Positions 1 through 9,017 of a stretch of 64,000 nt of DNA are shown in pieces (the first letter of the stretch is position 1; the number at the start of each line of letters is the position of its first letter). The notes beneath the pieces are model-generated. The model was given only the letters and a program-made list of their open reading frames with translations, was not told where the DNA came from and searched no databases. The stretch spans positions 1,919,001 to 1,983,000 of the forward strand of contig NZ_AP014690.1 in NCBI RefSeq assembly GCF_001547995.1, given 5' to 3'. The stretch comes from Asaia bogorensis NBRC 16594 (GTDB taxonomy: Bacteria > Pseudomonadota > Alphaproteobacteria > Acetobacterales > Acetobacteraceae). The position numbers and the translations under genes are program-made.

Positions 1-593
1 ATTACGATCTTGCTGGCTTCAGCGTTGGCGCAGCCGAGCGTTCCGCCCTGCTTCCCGCCGGCATCACCGAAGGCGACACATTGATCGCCCTCCCCTCCAC
101 CGGCGTTCATTCCAACGGCTATTCGCTGGTACGCAGCATCAAGGCCATGAGTGGTCTGCAATGGAACAGCGAAGCCCCCTTCGAGCCGGGCAGCACGCTC
201 GCCGAAGCGCTGCTGCGCCCCACCGCGCTTTATGTGCGAACGGTCATGGCCCTGCATCATGCCGGGTTGCTGCATGGCTGTGCGCACATCACCGGTGGTG
301 GCCTGCCCGGGAACCTGCCGCGCGTCCTGCCAGAGGGGCTGGGCGTACAGATCGAAGCCGATACCTGGCCCGTGCCCCCTGTCTTTCGCTGGCTGGCCAC
401 CACGGGCAATGTCGCGCATGACGAAATGCTCAAGGTATTCAATTGCGGCATCGGCATGGTTCTGATCACGCCCGAGCCCGAGAAGGTTCTGGCCATGCTC
501 GAAGCCCGAGGTGAAAAGGGCTATCGCATTGGTGACGTTACCGCCAATGGCCCACGCTATGCACTGGATGGCCAGGTTGATTTTGCCCTATGA
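1..593 (+). CDS. purM: Phosphoribosylformylglycinamidine cyclo-ligase (AIR synthetase), C-terminal part
   Basis: This catalyses the fifth step of de novo purine synthesis, ATP-dependent ring closure of FGAM to AIR, in the cytoplasm. The frame is open from the window edge (codons start at base 3), so the N-terminus with the ATP-binding part lies outside. Visible family signatures are the segment before residue GDTLIALPS, then STGVHSNGYSLVR, and a downstream HITGGGLPGNLPR stretch, all typical of the C-terminal AIRS domain. The stop overlaps the purN start by 4 nt (ATGA), indicating translational coupling in a purMN operon, as in many Proteobacteria. Confidence 0.96.
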   Translation, partial: YDLAGFSVGAAERSALLPAGITEGDTLIALPSTGVHSNGYSLVRSIKAMSGLQWNSEAPFEPGSTLAEALLRPTALYVRTVMALHHAGLLHGCAHITGGGLPGNLPRVLPEGLGVQIEADTWPVPPVFRWLATTGNVAHDEMLKVFNCGIGMVLITPEPEKVLAMLEARGEKGYRIGDVTANGPRYALDGQVDFAL

Positions 594-1186
594 GCGAGGC
601 AATGGCTGTCCATAAAACCCCTATTGCGGTTTTCATCTCGGGGCGCGGCAGCAACATGAATGCCCTGATCGAGGCCTGTGCGCGACCGGATTATCCGGCG
701 CGCATTGCCCTTGTGCTGAGCAATAACCCGGATGCAGCGGGGCTCGAGACGGCACGAAACGCAGGCCTTGAAGCTGTTGCGATCGATCACCGTCTTTTCC
801 CGAAAGACCGCGAAGGACACGAGAAGGCCATTGAGGCCTGTCTCGAAAAGGCAGGAATCGAAGTGATCTGCCTTGCGGGCTACATGCGCGTCCTGACCCC
901 TTATCTCGTTGGGCGATGGGCCGGCCGCATGCTCAACATCCATCCAAGCCTGCTGCCGGCCTATCCCGGTCTGGATACGCATGAGCGCGCCCTGGCGGCG
1001 GGGGATACCCGTCATGGCTGCACGGTCCATCTGGTTACCGATGGTGTGGATGAAGGCCCGGTGCTGGGCCAGGCCGAGGTGCCGGTCCTGCCGGGCGATA
1101 CACCCTCCGCGCTTGCGGCACGCGTTCTGGAGCAAGAGCATCGCCTCTACCCCGAAGCGCTCGCAGCGTTTCTGAAAGCCCGATAA
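590..1186 (+). CDS. purN: Phosphoribosylglycinamide formyltransferase (GART)
   Basis: It transfers the formyl group of 10-formyl-THF to GAR in purine synthesis. The product is 198 aa, close to the usual size. The N-terminal SGRGSNMNAL loop binds the GAR phosphate. By family alignment the catalytic trio is Asn116 and His118 (in NIHPSLLPAYPG) and Asp154 (in VTDGVDEGP), all present. An alternative start at the internal Met5 is possible, but the ATGA overlap with purM supports the first ATG. A strong terminator follows 16 nt after the stop, so purMN ends here. Confidence 0.97.
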   Translation: MSEAMAVHKTPIAVFISGRGSNMNALIEACARPDYPARIALVLSNNPDAAGLETARNAGLEAVAIDHRLFPKDREGHEKAIEACLEKAGIEVICLAGYMRVLTPYLVGRWAGRMLNIHPSLLPAYPGLDTHERALAAGDTRHGCTVHLVTDGVDEGPVLGQAEVPVLPGDTPSALAARVLEQEHRLYPEALAAFLKAR

Positions 1187-1202
1187 GGCACCTTCCTGCG
1201 AC

Positions 1203-1232
1203 AAAAAAGCCCTGTCAAGCCGGGCTTTTTTT
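1203..1232. terminator. Bidirectional rho-independent terminator after purN
   Basis: A GCCC/GGGC stem lies within runs of A (1203-1208) and T (1226-1232), so it can end transcripts from both sides: purN on the plus strand and the DUF2142 gene on the minus strand. Confidence 0.9.
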
Positions 1233-1268
1233 ATTGAGCACCTTAGGCCCGGGGAGCAGGACGCTCCC

Positions 1269-2708
1269 TTACCAGAAGCGTGCGGCCAGAACGCTTGTGA
1301 GCGTTACAAGGTCAAAGCACAGGAAAGCGGTCATACCTAGCATGGCCCAGCGCTGTGTGCTTTCCGACGGGGAAAGCTGGCCTGCTCTTGGCATGAGGGG
1401 AAACAATAGAGCCAGAAAGGGCGCAATCGGCAGGAAGTAACGACCCTGAACGCCATCGATGATGGGCGCACCTACCGGGGTCCAGATCACATAAAGCGAG
1501 AAGTAGACAGCGCCGACTGCAAGCAGCATCGCAAGCACCGTCACAAGAACCGTTCTGCCGTTTTGTGCCAAAGCCCGATTTCTGACCGCGGGATAGGCGC
1601 AAAAGCAGAGCGTAGCGAGAATCGTCACATAGACAAGGCGATAGAACCAGGCCGGAAACAGTGTATCCAGCCAACCAAGCACCCCGATGAACTCATGAAT
1701 GTTGTGACCGAGATTCACCTTGAGCGTCTTATAGGCGAGCATCGGCAGCGAGAGAGGATGGGTGAGTACCCAGTGCACCTGACCACTATCCGACGTGCCT
1801 GACCCATCGAGGAACTGCACTTTGGTCGGGGTCATGCCGAAATGTTGCCAGATCAGAAACGCCACAATGCTGGCCACGAAAGGGGCCACCGCCAGATATT
1901 TGCGGCGCCCCGCACCCAGCCATTCCCGCGCCGGGAACAGGCCAAGCGGGATAAGGCTGCATAGCAGCAGAGGGGGCTTGCTAACCGTCAGAACGGCGAA
2001 AAGACAGGCGATACCAATCCAGAAGCGCGTTGATCCCGGATTAAGCGCATTGATCCGAGTAAGCAGCGAAGCCGTAAGCAGGGCGAGCGCAAAGATCAGA
2101 CCATCCTGCGAGCATGACGCATCGAGCGCCATCACCATGGGCAGGCTCGCGAGCAGCATCAGATAGAGCACCCCGCGGCGGGCCAGCGCGATAGCGAGCG
2201 TGCACAGAGCAATGCTGATCACCGCGTTGATCACATGCACCATGATGCTGGTCTGGATGATCGTCGCCCGCGTATGGCGACCGATAAAGGTGACGACCGC
2301 GCCCGGCAGATAGGTGATAGGAGCGTAAATGACCGTATTGCCGAAAGAGGCCCAGTTCTGGCGATGATCCCATGGACGGGCGGCAAGCGCTGAAAGCTCG
2401 TTCATGTCCACCTTGGTTTCGGCATGGAAGCGCAGGCTGTTCAGCAATTCTGCCTCAGAGGGAAAATTGGCAGGCAGATAGCCCCCGGCCTGAGCCGCGT
2501 CGAGCTTGATGCCAACAAACCCGCCTTGGGCGATCTGAACGATTCGCGCGAAATGATTACGCTCATCCGGCATCTGCCCGGGTGGAATAAGCAGGATGCA
2601 GGCGAGCCCCATCATGGAGGCGAAGAACATGAATACGCGCACAGGCGAAAGCGCCAAGGCCGATCGCAGAGTGGAAAGCAAGACTTCATCCCCCCGGGGA
2701 AAACGCAA
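1269..2708 (-). CDS. DUF2142-family polytopic membrane protein
   Basis: A 479-aa integral membrane protein with many hydrophobic segments. After the first transmembrane helix comes PPGQMPDERNHFARI, the acidic/His motif (PDE-x-x-H) seen in DUF2142 proteins, which resemble GT-C type glycosyltransferases. DUF2142 genes often sit in cell-surface polysaccharide loci. Here it follows a GT2 glycosyltransferase on the same strand with a gap of about 50 bp, suggesting a two-gene operon for lipid-linked sugar transfer. The family assignment is from the motif; substrate and activity are unknown. Confidence 0.75.
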   Translation of the reverse strand: MRFPRGDEVLLSTLRSALALSPVRVFMFFASMMGLACILLIPPGQMPDERNHFARIVQIAQGGFVGIKLDAAQAGGYLPANFPSEAELLNSLRFHAETKVDMNELSALAARPWDHRQNWASFGNTVIYAPITYLPGAVVTFIGRHTRATIIQTSIMVHVINAVISIALCTLAIALARRGVLYLMLLASLPMVMALDASCSQDGLIFALALLTASLLTRINALNPGSTRFWIGIACLFAVLTVSKPPLLLCSLIPLGLFPAREWLGAGRRKYLAVAPFVASIVAFLIWQHFGMTPTKVQFLDGSGTSDSGQVHWVLTHPLSLPMLAYKTLKVNLGHNIHEFIGVLGWLDTLFPAWFYRLVYVTILATLCFCAYPAVRNRALAQNGRTVLVTVLAMLLAVGAVYFSLYVIWTPVGAPIIDGVQGRYFLPIAPFLALLFPLMPRAGQLSPSESTQRWAMLGMTAFLCFDLVTLTSVLAARFW

Positions 2709-2756
2709 TGATGGCCCGGAAGCGACCGGGCTGGTAACAGCCGCCAGCGCGCCCTG

Positions 2757-3785
2757 TCAGAAACCCACGCAGGGTGGAGCCTGAAGCGCCAGATAGGCCA
2801 GACGCTTGTTCTCCTGCCGACCCAGCGCGACACTGTTAAGAATGAGCCCGCAAACCAGCGATAGCGCTGCAAGAAGCTCGAACCCGGTGGCCAGTACGGC
2901 AGATGGCAGATGCGGCACCGTGTGAGTCTCGATGAAGTCGAGTACCGAGCGAAGCCCGATCAAGCCGCCAACCACAGCGAGGAACAGGCCGATCGCGCCG
3001 AAAAACAGAAACGGGCGTTCCTGCTTGAGCAGGTTGACGATCGTGCCAAGAATACGAAAGCCGTCGCGGTAGGTATTCAGCTTCGAAAACGACCCCTCCG
3101 GCCGCTCGATATAGCGCGTCGAGACTTCACCCATCGACATATTGAGTTGAAGGGTGTGCACCGTGAATTCGGTCTCGGTCTCAAAGCCCGACGAAAGCGC
3201 CGGGAAGGATTTGACGAAGCGGCGGCTGAAGACGCGATAGCCCGAAAGCATGTCAGACTGACCCCGACCAAACAGGCTCACGACCAGACCGGTCAGTACC
3301 TTGTTGCCCAGCACATGGCCAGGACGGTAGGCGGCAACCGCTTCATGAACACGCACGCCCATCACGGTATCATGTCCGTTTTCGAGCGCCATACGCACCA
3401 TCTGCGGGGCCGCAGCCGCCTCATAAGTGCCATCGCCGTCGATCAGCACATAAAAATCGGCTTCGATATCCGCAAACATGCGCCTTATGACATGGCCCTT
3501 GCCCTGCAAGCGCTCACGTCGAACGATGGCACCGGCTTCTCTCGCCAGTTCGACGGTTCGATCGCTGGAGTTATTGTCATAAACATAGATGGAGGCGTCT
3601 GGCAGGGCATCCCGCATGTCGCGCACAACGCCAGCTATGGTTACTTCCTCGTTGTAGCAGGGAATGAGGACGGCAACCCGGCAGGTGCCAAGCGGCAGTG
3701 CGGTTGCTGTGACGATACCTGCCTGATTGCGGTCTGCCTGCATTACTCTCTCTGCGGAACGATCCTGATAAGGCGCTCCTAGCAT
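2757..3785 (-). CDS. Family 2 glycosyltransferase with C-terminal membrane helices
   Basis: A GT-A fold glycosyltransferase, 342 aa from the first ATG; an internal Met (at MQADRNQ) is an alternative start. It shows the N-terminal VLIPCYNEE motif, DNNSSDRT, and the metal-binding DGDGTYE (DxD), followed by a domain ending in two hydrophobic helices (around residues 255-325). This layout matches DPM1/GtrB-like or polyprenyl-phosphate glycosyltransferases, which load a sugar onto undecaprenyl phosphate. The downstream DUF2142 protein is a plausible partner that would use the lipid-linked sugar; this is inference. Confidence 0.85.
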   Translation of the reverse strand: MLGAPYQDRSAERVMQADRNQAGIVTATALPLGTCRVAVLIPCYNEEVTIAGVVRDMRDALPDASIYVYDNNSSDRTVELAREAGAIVRRERLQGKGHVIRRMFADIEADFYVLIDGDGTYEAAAAPQMVRMALENGHDTVMGVRVHEAVAAYRPGHVLGNKVLTGLVVSLFGRGQSDMLSGYRVFSRRFVKSFPALSSGFETETEFTVHTLQLNMSMGEVSTRYIERPEGSFSKLNTYRDGFRILGTIVNLLKQERPFLFFGAIGLFLAVVGGLIGLRSVLDFIETHTVPHLPSAVLATGFELLAALSLVCGLILNSVALGRQENKRLAYLALQAPPCVGF

Positions 3786-3850
3786 CTCGGCTGCATCGAG
3801 GCCAGATCATGTCGGTGGCCCCATGGCCTGCGCAGCCGGCCTGCCCCGGC

Positions 3851-4678
3851 TTAACCAGTCGTCATATGATCACGCAGCACGCCTTGAAGGCGCGGCAGCA
3901 GAAAAGCCGGGTCGCACTCCCATAGCGCCGGGCTGATCAGTTCCACCGACCATGGCCCGACATAGCCGCTGCGCCTTACGGCGTCGCACCATCCCGGAAG
4001 GTCGATTTCCCCGTCCCCCGGCATGCAGTCACGCAGCACGGTCTCGTCCCAAGCCTCGCCGGGACACGGAAGGCGCCCATCGCAGAAATGCACACCGAAG
4101 ATCCTCGCAGGGTCGAGCGAATCGAGATCGGCAGGCACCGCCCCCGACCCGTGGAAATGCCAGAAATCGACAACCACCCCCACATTGGCGGCCCCCACAC
4201 GGGCGATAACCTCTTTGGCCTGGGTCAAGGTCCGGAAACGGGTGAAGGCCGGCAACTCGATCATGTATCGCACACCCCAATCGGCCCCGATCGCGGCAAT
4301 GGCAGCGATATTGTGCGTCATGATGTCCATGATCTCCGACTCTGACAGATGGTCGGCACCGTTGCGCGGAAGAACCATGACTGTTGGTGCGCCCAGATCA
4401 TGTGCCTCGCGCGTGATCTTTACCGCTTCCTCCATCAGAGCTGCGCGTCCGGTCGCATCGTGACGCTCGATGTGATCGAGCGCGCTCACATGGCTTATGC
4501 CCATCCCGGCATCGCGCACCATGCCTCGCACGGTATCGATAGTACCGCCGCAGGAAAGATAACGGGCAAGTTTCGGATAGAAAATTTCCATATCGTCAAA
4601 CCCCGCTTCATGCGCGAGACGGATATCAGTCAACAAGTTCGAGTGGAAACTCGTAATACCATGCAACGCGGTGCGCAT
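3851..4678 (-). CDS. Sugar phosphate isomerase/epimerase (xylose isomerase-like TIM barrel)
   Basis: A 275-aa AP-endonuclease-2 / xylose isomerase-like barrel of the IolE/IolI/hydroxypyruvate isomerase group. Likely metal ligands are in the MIELPAF strand, VVVDFWHFHGSG, GVHFCDGRL and the C-terminal WSVELISP. The ATG at 4678 is preferred over one 9 nt upstream because the AGGAGGAG ribosome site lies at proper spacing from it. The gene diverges from a sugar-porter gene, suggesting a shared carbohydrate or polyol pathway. Exact substrate is not deducible. Confidence 0.8.
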   Translation of the reverse strand: MRTALHGITSFHSNLLTDIRLAHEAGFDDMEIFYPKLARYLSCGGTIDTVRGMVRDAGMGISHVSALDHIERHDATGRAALMEEAVKITREAHDLGAPTVMVLPRNGADHLSESEIMDIMTHNIAAIAAIGADWGVRYMIELPAFTRFRTLTQAKEVIARVGAANVGVVVDFWHFHGSGAVPADLDSLDPARIFGVHFCDGRLPCPGEAWDETVLRDCMPGDGEIDLPGWCDAVRRSGYVGPWSVELISPALWECDPAFLLPRLQGVLRDHMTTG

Positions 4679-4978
4679 GATGCACATCTCCTCCTGACAG
4701 ATCAGTCATCCTCACCGGGTAGAAATTGCCCCGGTGATCCTGTGCCGATCCTGTCCCGGGCAGTGACAGGGTCACAGTCCGTCCTTGATGTGAAACCATC
4801 GGAATTCGCATTCGCTTCCGCAGACGCATGGCTAGGCTTCGGACGTTAACTTAATGTCATCTTGGGGTCGCCCTATGATCATTCCTTCGTTTCCCTCCCC
4901 TGCCTTGCATCGTCGCTCCTGCGAGACCCGTCGCGCGTCCGCAATCGAGACCGCTTTCTCGACAAACGGAGGACGCGC

Positions 4979-6457
4979 ATGAGACGGATCCAGTCACTCG
5001 TCGGCGTCACGTCCGAGCGCCATGATGTTTCCTATGTGCTTCGCATCTGCGCGGTAGCAGCGTTGGGCGGTATTCTCTTTGGTTACGATACCTCCGTCAT
5101 ATCGGGGGCCATCGGGCCGATACGGGCCCATTTCCATTTGAGTGACGCCGCAACCGGCTGGGCTGTCTCCAGCGTGATACTGGGCTGTATCATCGGGGCC
5201 TTCGGATCGGGGTGGCTCGCTCACACGCTCGGGCGCCGGATGGCCCTGTTCATCTGCGCCATCCTGTTTTCCGTGCAGTCGGTGGGTGCAGCCCTTGCGC
5301 CTGATTTCACCCAGTTTATCATCTACCGGATCCTGGGTGGGCTGGCTGTCGGCATCGCTTCTGCGGTGTCGCCCATGTACATGTCTGAGGTATCGCCAAA
5401 GGACATGCGCGGTCGGGCCTTGTCGATGGAGCAGTTTGCCATCGTTCTGGGCGCGCTGATCGTTTATGTCGTCAATTATCTGATCGCTGCCCGTGCGAGC
5501 ACTGCCTGGCTTGAGGAAATGGGCTGGCGCTGGATGCTTGGCTCGGAGATTGTTCCGTGCCTCGTTTTCTGCGCAACCATTTTCCTCATTCCGGAATCTC
5601 CACGCTGGCACATGATCCGTGGGCGCGAGTCCCATGCCCTCAAGACGCTGAGCCGGATATCAAACGAGGCCCATGCGCGCTCGCTCATCGCTGAGATACG
5701 GGAGTCCATGACGCGGCATACCCGCCAGGGACCTGCGCTCATGACGGTGCTGCGCGACCGCCGCGCCAGATGGATCGTCTTCGCGGGCGCCATGGTCGCA
5801 GGCCTGCAGCAATTCACCGGTATCAATATTGTTGTGTATTACGCACCGATGCTCCTGAGCACGACAAGCGGCAGCCTTCAAAATGCCCTGTTCCAGACCA
5901 TCTGGATCGGGGTGGCCAATCTCGTTGGGGGCATGATCGGTGCCTGGATTGTCGATCGCAAGGGAAGACGTCCGCTGATCCTGTGGGGGTCGCTCGGCAT
6001 GACCATTGGCCTTCTGGTGTCGTCCGTCGCCCTCTACAGACAGGATTCCGGACTTCTCGCCCTGTTCGGCCTTCTCTTTTACATGGCCATGTTTGGCCTT
6101 TCCTGGGGGCCTGTCGCATGGATTCTCGTTTCGGAAATCTTCCCGAACCGTATCCGCTCGATTGGCATGAGCCTCGCCGTCGCTTCAAACTGGGTGATGA
6201 ATTTCGTGGTGGCGCAAGGCTTTCCCATGCTGGCAGGCAACCATGCCCTGAACGAGGCTTTTCACGGTGCCTTTTCCATGTGGCTTTTTGCGACGCTCTG
6301 CCTCGGGTCGATGGTCTTCGTGTTGCGGTATATCCCCGAGACAAGAGGGGTCTCCCTTGAGAAGATTGAGGAAACCATGATGGCTGGCCCCGCCTACAGA
6401 GCGAGCCGCCCGGAGAACAATCCGCTATCCACCAGACGCCCTGTTGATCACACGTGA
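4979..6457 (+). CDS. MFS sugar porter
   Basis: A 492-aa, 12-helix major facilitator of the sugar porter family (XylE/GalP/IolT-like), probably proton symport of a sugar or polyol across the inner membrane. Family signatures: GYDTSVISGA in helix 1, GRR after helix 2, PESPRWH before the central loop, QQFTGIN in helix 7 (sugar-contacting region), GRR after helix 8, and PETRGVSLEKIE at the C-terminus. The frame is open further upstream, but the ATG at 4979 has a GGAGGA site 6 nt before it. It diverges from the sugar isomerase gene. Confidence 0.93.
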   Translation: MRRIQSLVGVTSERHDVSYVLRICAVAALGGILFGYDTSVISGAIGPIRAHFHLSDAATGWAVSSVILGCIIGAFGSGWLAHTLGRRMALFICAILFSVQSVGAALAPDFTQFIIYRILGGLAVGIASAVSPMYMSEVSPKDMRGRALSMEQFAIVLGALIVYVVNYLIAARASTAWLEEMGWRWMLGSEIVPCLVFCATIFLIPESPRWHMIRGRESHALKTLSRISNEAHARSLIAEIRESMTRHTRQGPALMTVLRDRRARWIVFAGAMVAGLQQFTGINIVVYYAPMLLSTTSGSLQNALFQTIWIGVANLVGGMIGAWIVDRKGRRPLILWGSLGMTIGLLVSSVALYRQDSGLLALFGLLFYMAMFGLSWGPVAWILVSEIFPNRIRSIGMSLAVASNWVMNFVVAQGFPMLAGNHALNEAFHGAFSMWLFATLCLGSMVFVLRYIPETRGVSLEKIEETMMAGPAYRASRPENNPLSTRRPVDHT

Positions 6458-6534
6458 ACCGGGCGTGGTGAAGCCTGATAGAAAAAACAAGCTGACATAG
6501 GCGGTGCCACTTCAGATGCCGTCATTACGCCTCC

Positions 6535-7062
6535 TCACAGTCCCGCGTGCCGGCAGAACTCATTGACGGCACGAGGTGTCGGGAGGAAGCATTTTGGCAG
6601 GCGCGACCGGGCGTAGATCGTTCGGTAGCGCCGCCTGTTCAATCTCGTCGGCCCGACGATATGGCTGAGCATCGCGACACTGATGGGCTCGCAGGTGTCG
6701 CGCGCAAACCCTCCTATACGCTGGCCGGGACGTGCACAGCGACGCAGGTACCGATACAGGCTGAGGCAGGTTGACGCGTCCAGCAGGATCAACCCGGTCG
6801 CTCGTGCCAGACGATCTTCCATGCAGGAGGAGTAATTCCCCTCGATCACCCAGCGGTCATCCGAAATTGCCCGTGTGTGATCGGTGTGAAAAGCGTCAAG
6901 CGGCCTTAATGTGCTGAAACTGCCATACTGATATCGCAGGAGGTCCAGATGAACCACGGGGAGATCAAACGCCGTGCCCAGGCGCAGTGCAAGCGTGGAT
7001 TTCCCGCTATTGGAAGGGCCGAGGATACAAATACGCGGCCCTAGTCTGCTTATTGGATCCAT
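6535..7062 (-). CDS. Small P-loop ATPase/kinase-like protein (FlaR / topology-modulation type)
   Basis: A 175-aa cytoplasmic protein with a Walker A motif GPSNSGKST near residue 14 and a following VVHLDLLRYQ segment. This resembles adenylate-kinase-like proteins annotated as topology modulation protein or FlaR. The WVIEGNYSS stretch is also characteristic. Role unknown; nucleotide binding is well supported, phosphotransfer only inferred. It is convergent with the sugar porter (gap about 80 bp, no clear terminator) and divergent from the EamA gene. Confidence 0.75.
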   Translation of the reverse strand: MDPISRLGPRICILGPSNSGKSTLALRLGTAFDLPVVHLDLLRYQYGSFSTLRPLDAFHTDHTRAISDDRWVIEGNYSSCMEDRLARATGLILLDASTCLSLYRYLRRCARPGQRIGGFARDTCEPISVAMLSHIVGPTRLNRRRYRTIYARSRLPKCFLPTPRAVNEFCRHAGL

Positions 7063-7131
7063 TGGTTACGCACCCCTGGTCTAAATAGGCCTCCCCATGA
7101 CGCCAGAGAAGACCGGGTCTCTGCCGCCATC

Positions 7132-7189
7132 GGCACTCGCGCGGAAGACATCCCTCTCATAGAGGGTGCGGCTGCCCCGCACCTGTGCC
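7132..7189 (+). promoter_or_regulatory. Structured leader (possible three-way junction) before the EamA transporter gene
   Basis: Predicted by eye: P1 GGCAC (7132-7136) with GTGCC (7185-7189) encloses two hairpins, CCCTCT/AGAGGG (7152-7157/7161-7166, loop CAT) and TGCGG/CCGCA (7167-7171/7177-7181). The element ends about 40 nt before the GTG start, a typical place for a cis-regulatory RNA. I do not recognise it as a named riboswitch. Confidence 0.4.
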
Positions 7190-7227
7190 AAAAGACAACT
7201 CAGACGACCTGGAGAGGGGGACGATCC

Positions 7228-8160
7228 GTGCAGAAGCAACACCAGAACCATATGGGGCCAAAGGAATGGTCGCTTCTGTTGATCCTTGCTCTCCTCTGGG
7301 GCGGCTCATTCTTCTTCTTCAAGATCCTCGTTTCTGCCGTACCGCCCTTCAGTGTCGTTCTGGGGCGGGTCGGGTTGGCGGCCTTGGCGCTCAATCTTCT
7401 TCTGGTCGTCCGCCGCACGACCCTGCCGCTGGATCGTACCCTCTGGTTACGGCTTTTCGTGCTCGGACTGCTTAATAACGTCATACCCTTTTCGGCCATC
7501 GCATTCGGCGAAACGCGCATCTCCAGCGGTCTGGCGGCAATTCTGAACGCCACAACGCCGGTTTTCACCATTATCGTCGCGCATTTTCTGACCCATGACG
7601 AAAAGATGCGTTTGGACAAAGTTGCCGGCATCGTTCTGGGCTTCTGCGGAGTTGGCACGCTGATCGCGCCTGCCTTGGCAGGAGGTGGATTGCAAAGCTC
7701 GCTTGCCGGAGAACTGGCCTGCCTTGGCGCCGCGCTGAGCTACGGGTTTGGAGGCGTATATGGACGAAAATTCCGCGGTTTACCGGCTTTACAGATCGCC
7801 ACCGGGCAGCTCACCGCCAGCACGATCCTGATCCTGCCCCTTTCCATGCTGGTCGATCACCCGTGGACGCTTCCTCCACTCTCAGCAACCGTATGGGGGG
7901 CCTTTGCAGGCATCGCATTGCTCAGTACGGCTGGCGCGTTTATCCTCTATTTCAAACTCCTTGCCACCTCCGGCGCCACAAATCTCTCGCTCGTCACGTT
8001 CCTGCTCCCCATCATGGCGCTGATGCTCGGGATACTCTTTCTGGGCGAGCACCCCGGCTGGTATGCTCTGGCCGGGCTCTGCCTGATTGGCGCAGGCCTG
8101 GCCGCTATCGATGGACGCCTGTTCCGCCTCGTCACAGATCGGGCAACGACATCTCGATGA
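7228..8160 (+). CDS. EamA/DMT-family transporter (RhaT-like)
   Basis: A 310-aa drug/metabolite transporter with ten predicted helices formed by two EamA repeats. The first opens with LALLWGGSFFFFKI and the second near ELACLGAALSYGFGGVYGR. Such proteins export amino acids or small metabolites; the substrate cannot be told. The GTG at 7228 is chosen because GGAGAGGGGG lies 7 nt upstream. An in-frame ATG at 7252 is the alternative. A structured leader precedes it. Confidence 0.9.
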   Translation: MQKQHQNHMGPKEWSLLLILALLWGGSFFFFKILVSAVPPFSVVLGRVGLAALALNLLLVVRRTTLPLDRTLWLRLFVLGLLNNVIPFSAIAFGETRISSGLAAILNATTPVFTIIVAHFLTHDEKMRLDKVAGIVLGFCGVGTLIAPALAGGGLQSSLAGELACLGAALSYGFGGVYGRKFRGLPALQIATGQLTASTILILPLSMLVDHPWTLPPLSATVWGAFAGIALLSTAGAFILYFKLLATSGATNLSLVTFLLPIMALMLGILFLGEHPGWYALAGLCLIGAGLAAIDGRLFRLVTDRATTSR

Positions 8161-8175
8161 CCCTGGCGCGCCGTC

Positions 8176-8721
8176 TCAGATCTCGCGCTGATCATCCTGC
8201 TCCTGCACATCTTCGACCGGATCACTTTTGGCTGACGGCTCTGATACGGTGAGCCGCAGGGAGATCATCGCCACATGATCCGGTGATTGCCGGGCGAGAA
8301 AGAGCGTATGACCAGGGTCGATCCAATGCATGACCTCTGTCGGCTTGGACGTCGACGCGGTATTCCCCGCATTGACCATATCAATTTCCGTTACCGCATC
8401 GCTCTCGGACAGGATAACACGCACTGGAATCGTCTCCGGCAGCACAACACCGTCCTCGGACGTCACGGAGTCTCTTTCCTCACGCTTGAGGCAAATCACC
8501 TGAACGCCTGGGGGAAGGATGTAGCAACACTCATCCGCCGCCAGCCCAAGCTTGTCCAGCTTTCGGCCATCCTGCGTGTAGATACAAATATCAGGATCGA
8601 CGATCTCTAGCGGCTTTGCTTCCAAAGGCGTCGATTTAGCTGGAAATTGAATGATGTTGTCGGAATATATCGAGATTTTGTCGGTAGATTCATCATCTTT
8701 ATTTATGCTTATCACTGCCAT
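8176..8721 (-). CDS. Hypothetical acidic protein, AT-rich gene
   Basis: A 181-aa soluble, acidic protein not recognised. It has no signal peptide or membrane helix. The middle part (about residues 45-85) contains a Cys-Cys pair and an LPPGVQVICL segment; the C-terminus is Glu/Asp/Gln-rich. The 5' half is visibly richer in A+T than neighbouring genes, as is its upstream region. It is convergent with the EamA gene (15 bp gap) and isolated in its orientation. It is either a lineage-specific gene or recently acquired. Confidence 0.6.
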   Translation of the reverse strand: MAVISINKDDESTDKISIYSDNIIQFPAKSTPLEAKPLEIVDPDICIYTQDGRKLDKLGLAADECCYILPPGVQVICLKREERDSVTSEDGVVLPETIPVRVILSESDAVTEIDMVNAGNTASTSKPTEVMHWIDPGHTLFLARQSPDHVAMISLRLTVSEPSAKSDPVEDVQEQDDQREI

Positions 8722-8737
8722 CGAATTCTCTACTTTG

Positions 8738-8767
8738 CGTAATTTCTATGTGATTACGTAACCTCAA
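8738..8767. promoter_or_regulatory. Symmetric motifs upstream of the orphan gene
   Basis: CGTAAT (8738-8743) and ATTACG (8753-8758) form a dyad 17 nt before the start of the 181-aa gene. TAACCTCAA (8759-8767) has a perfect inverted copy TTGAGGTTA at 8827-8835. Both lie in an A+T-rich stretch, so operator or promoter function is plausible but unproved. Confidence 0.3.
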
Positions 8768-8963
8768 GTTTCTTATCACTTTGCCATCTGCGTGATTTAT
8801 CAAATCGGGCGTAGTTTGTCAGATTATTGAGGTTATTGTTCTACAAAGCGTTAATAGCCGCCATCAGCGGCGTGAAGATCGTGGCCGGATAACATGAGCA
8901 TATTTTGCGGGGGAACGACGCAGTCATACCGCCTGACCACGCTTTCCAACCCAGCAGAAAGTC

Positions 8964-8991
8964 AAAAAAAAGGCGGCTAAAAAGCCGCCTT
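8964..8991 (-). terminator. Rho-independent terminator of ndk
   Basis: AGGCGGCT/AGCCGCCT stem (8971-8978/8983-8990) with a 4-nt loop, followed on the minus strand by seven U residues, 27 nt after the ndk stop. Confidence 0.92.
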
Positions 8992-9017
8992 CTCTACCTG
9001 CCTTGGTGCAGACTGCC

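Noticed and set aside
7165-7189. Similarity of CTGCCCCGCACCTGT to the core of cobalamin riboswitches
   Set aside because: Only this short segment matches. The other conserved B12-riboswitch blocks are missing and the segment is explained by a perfect hairpin.
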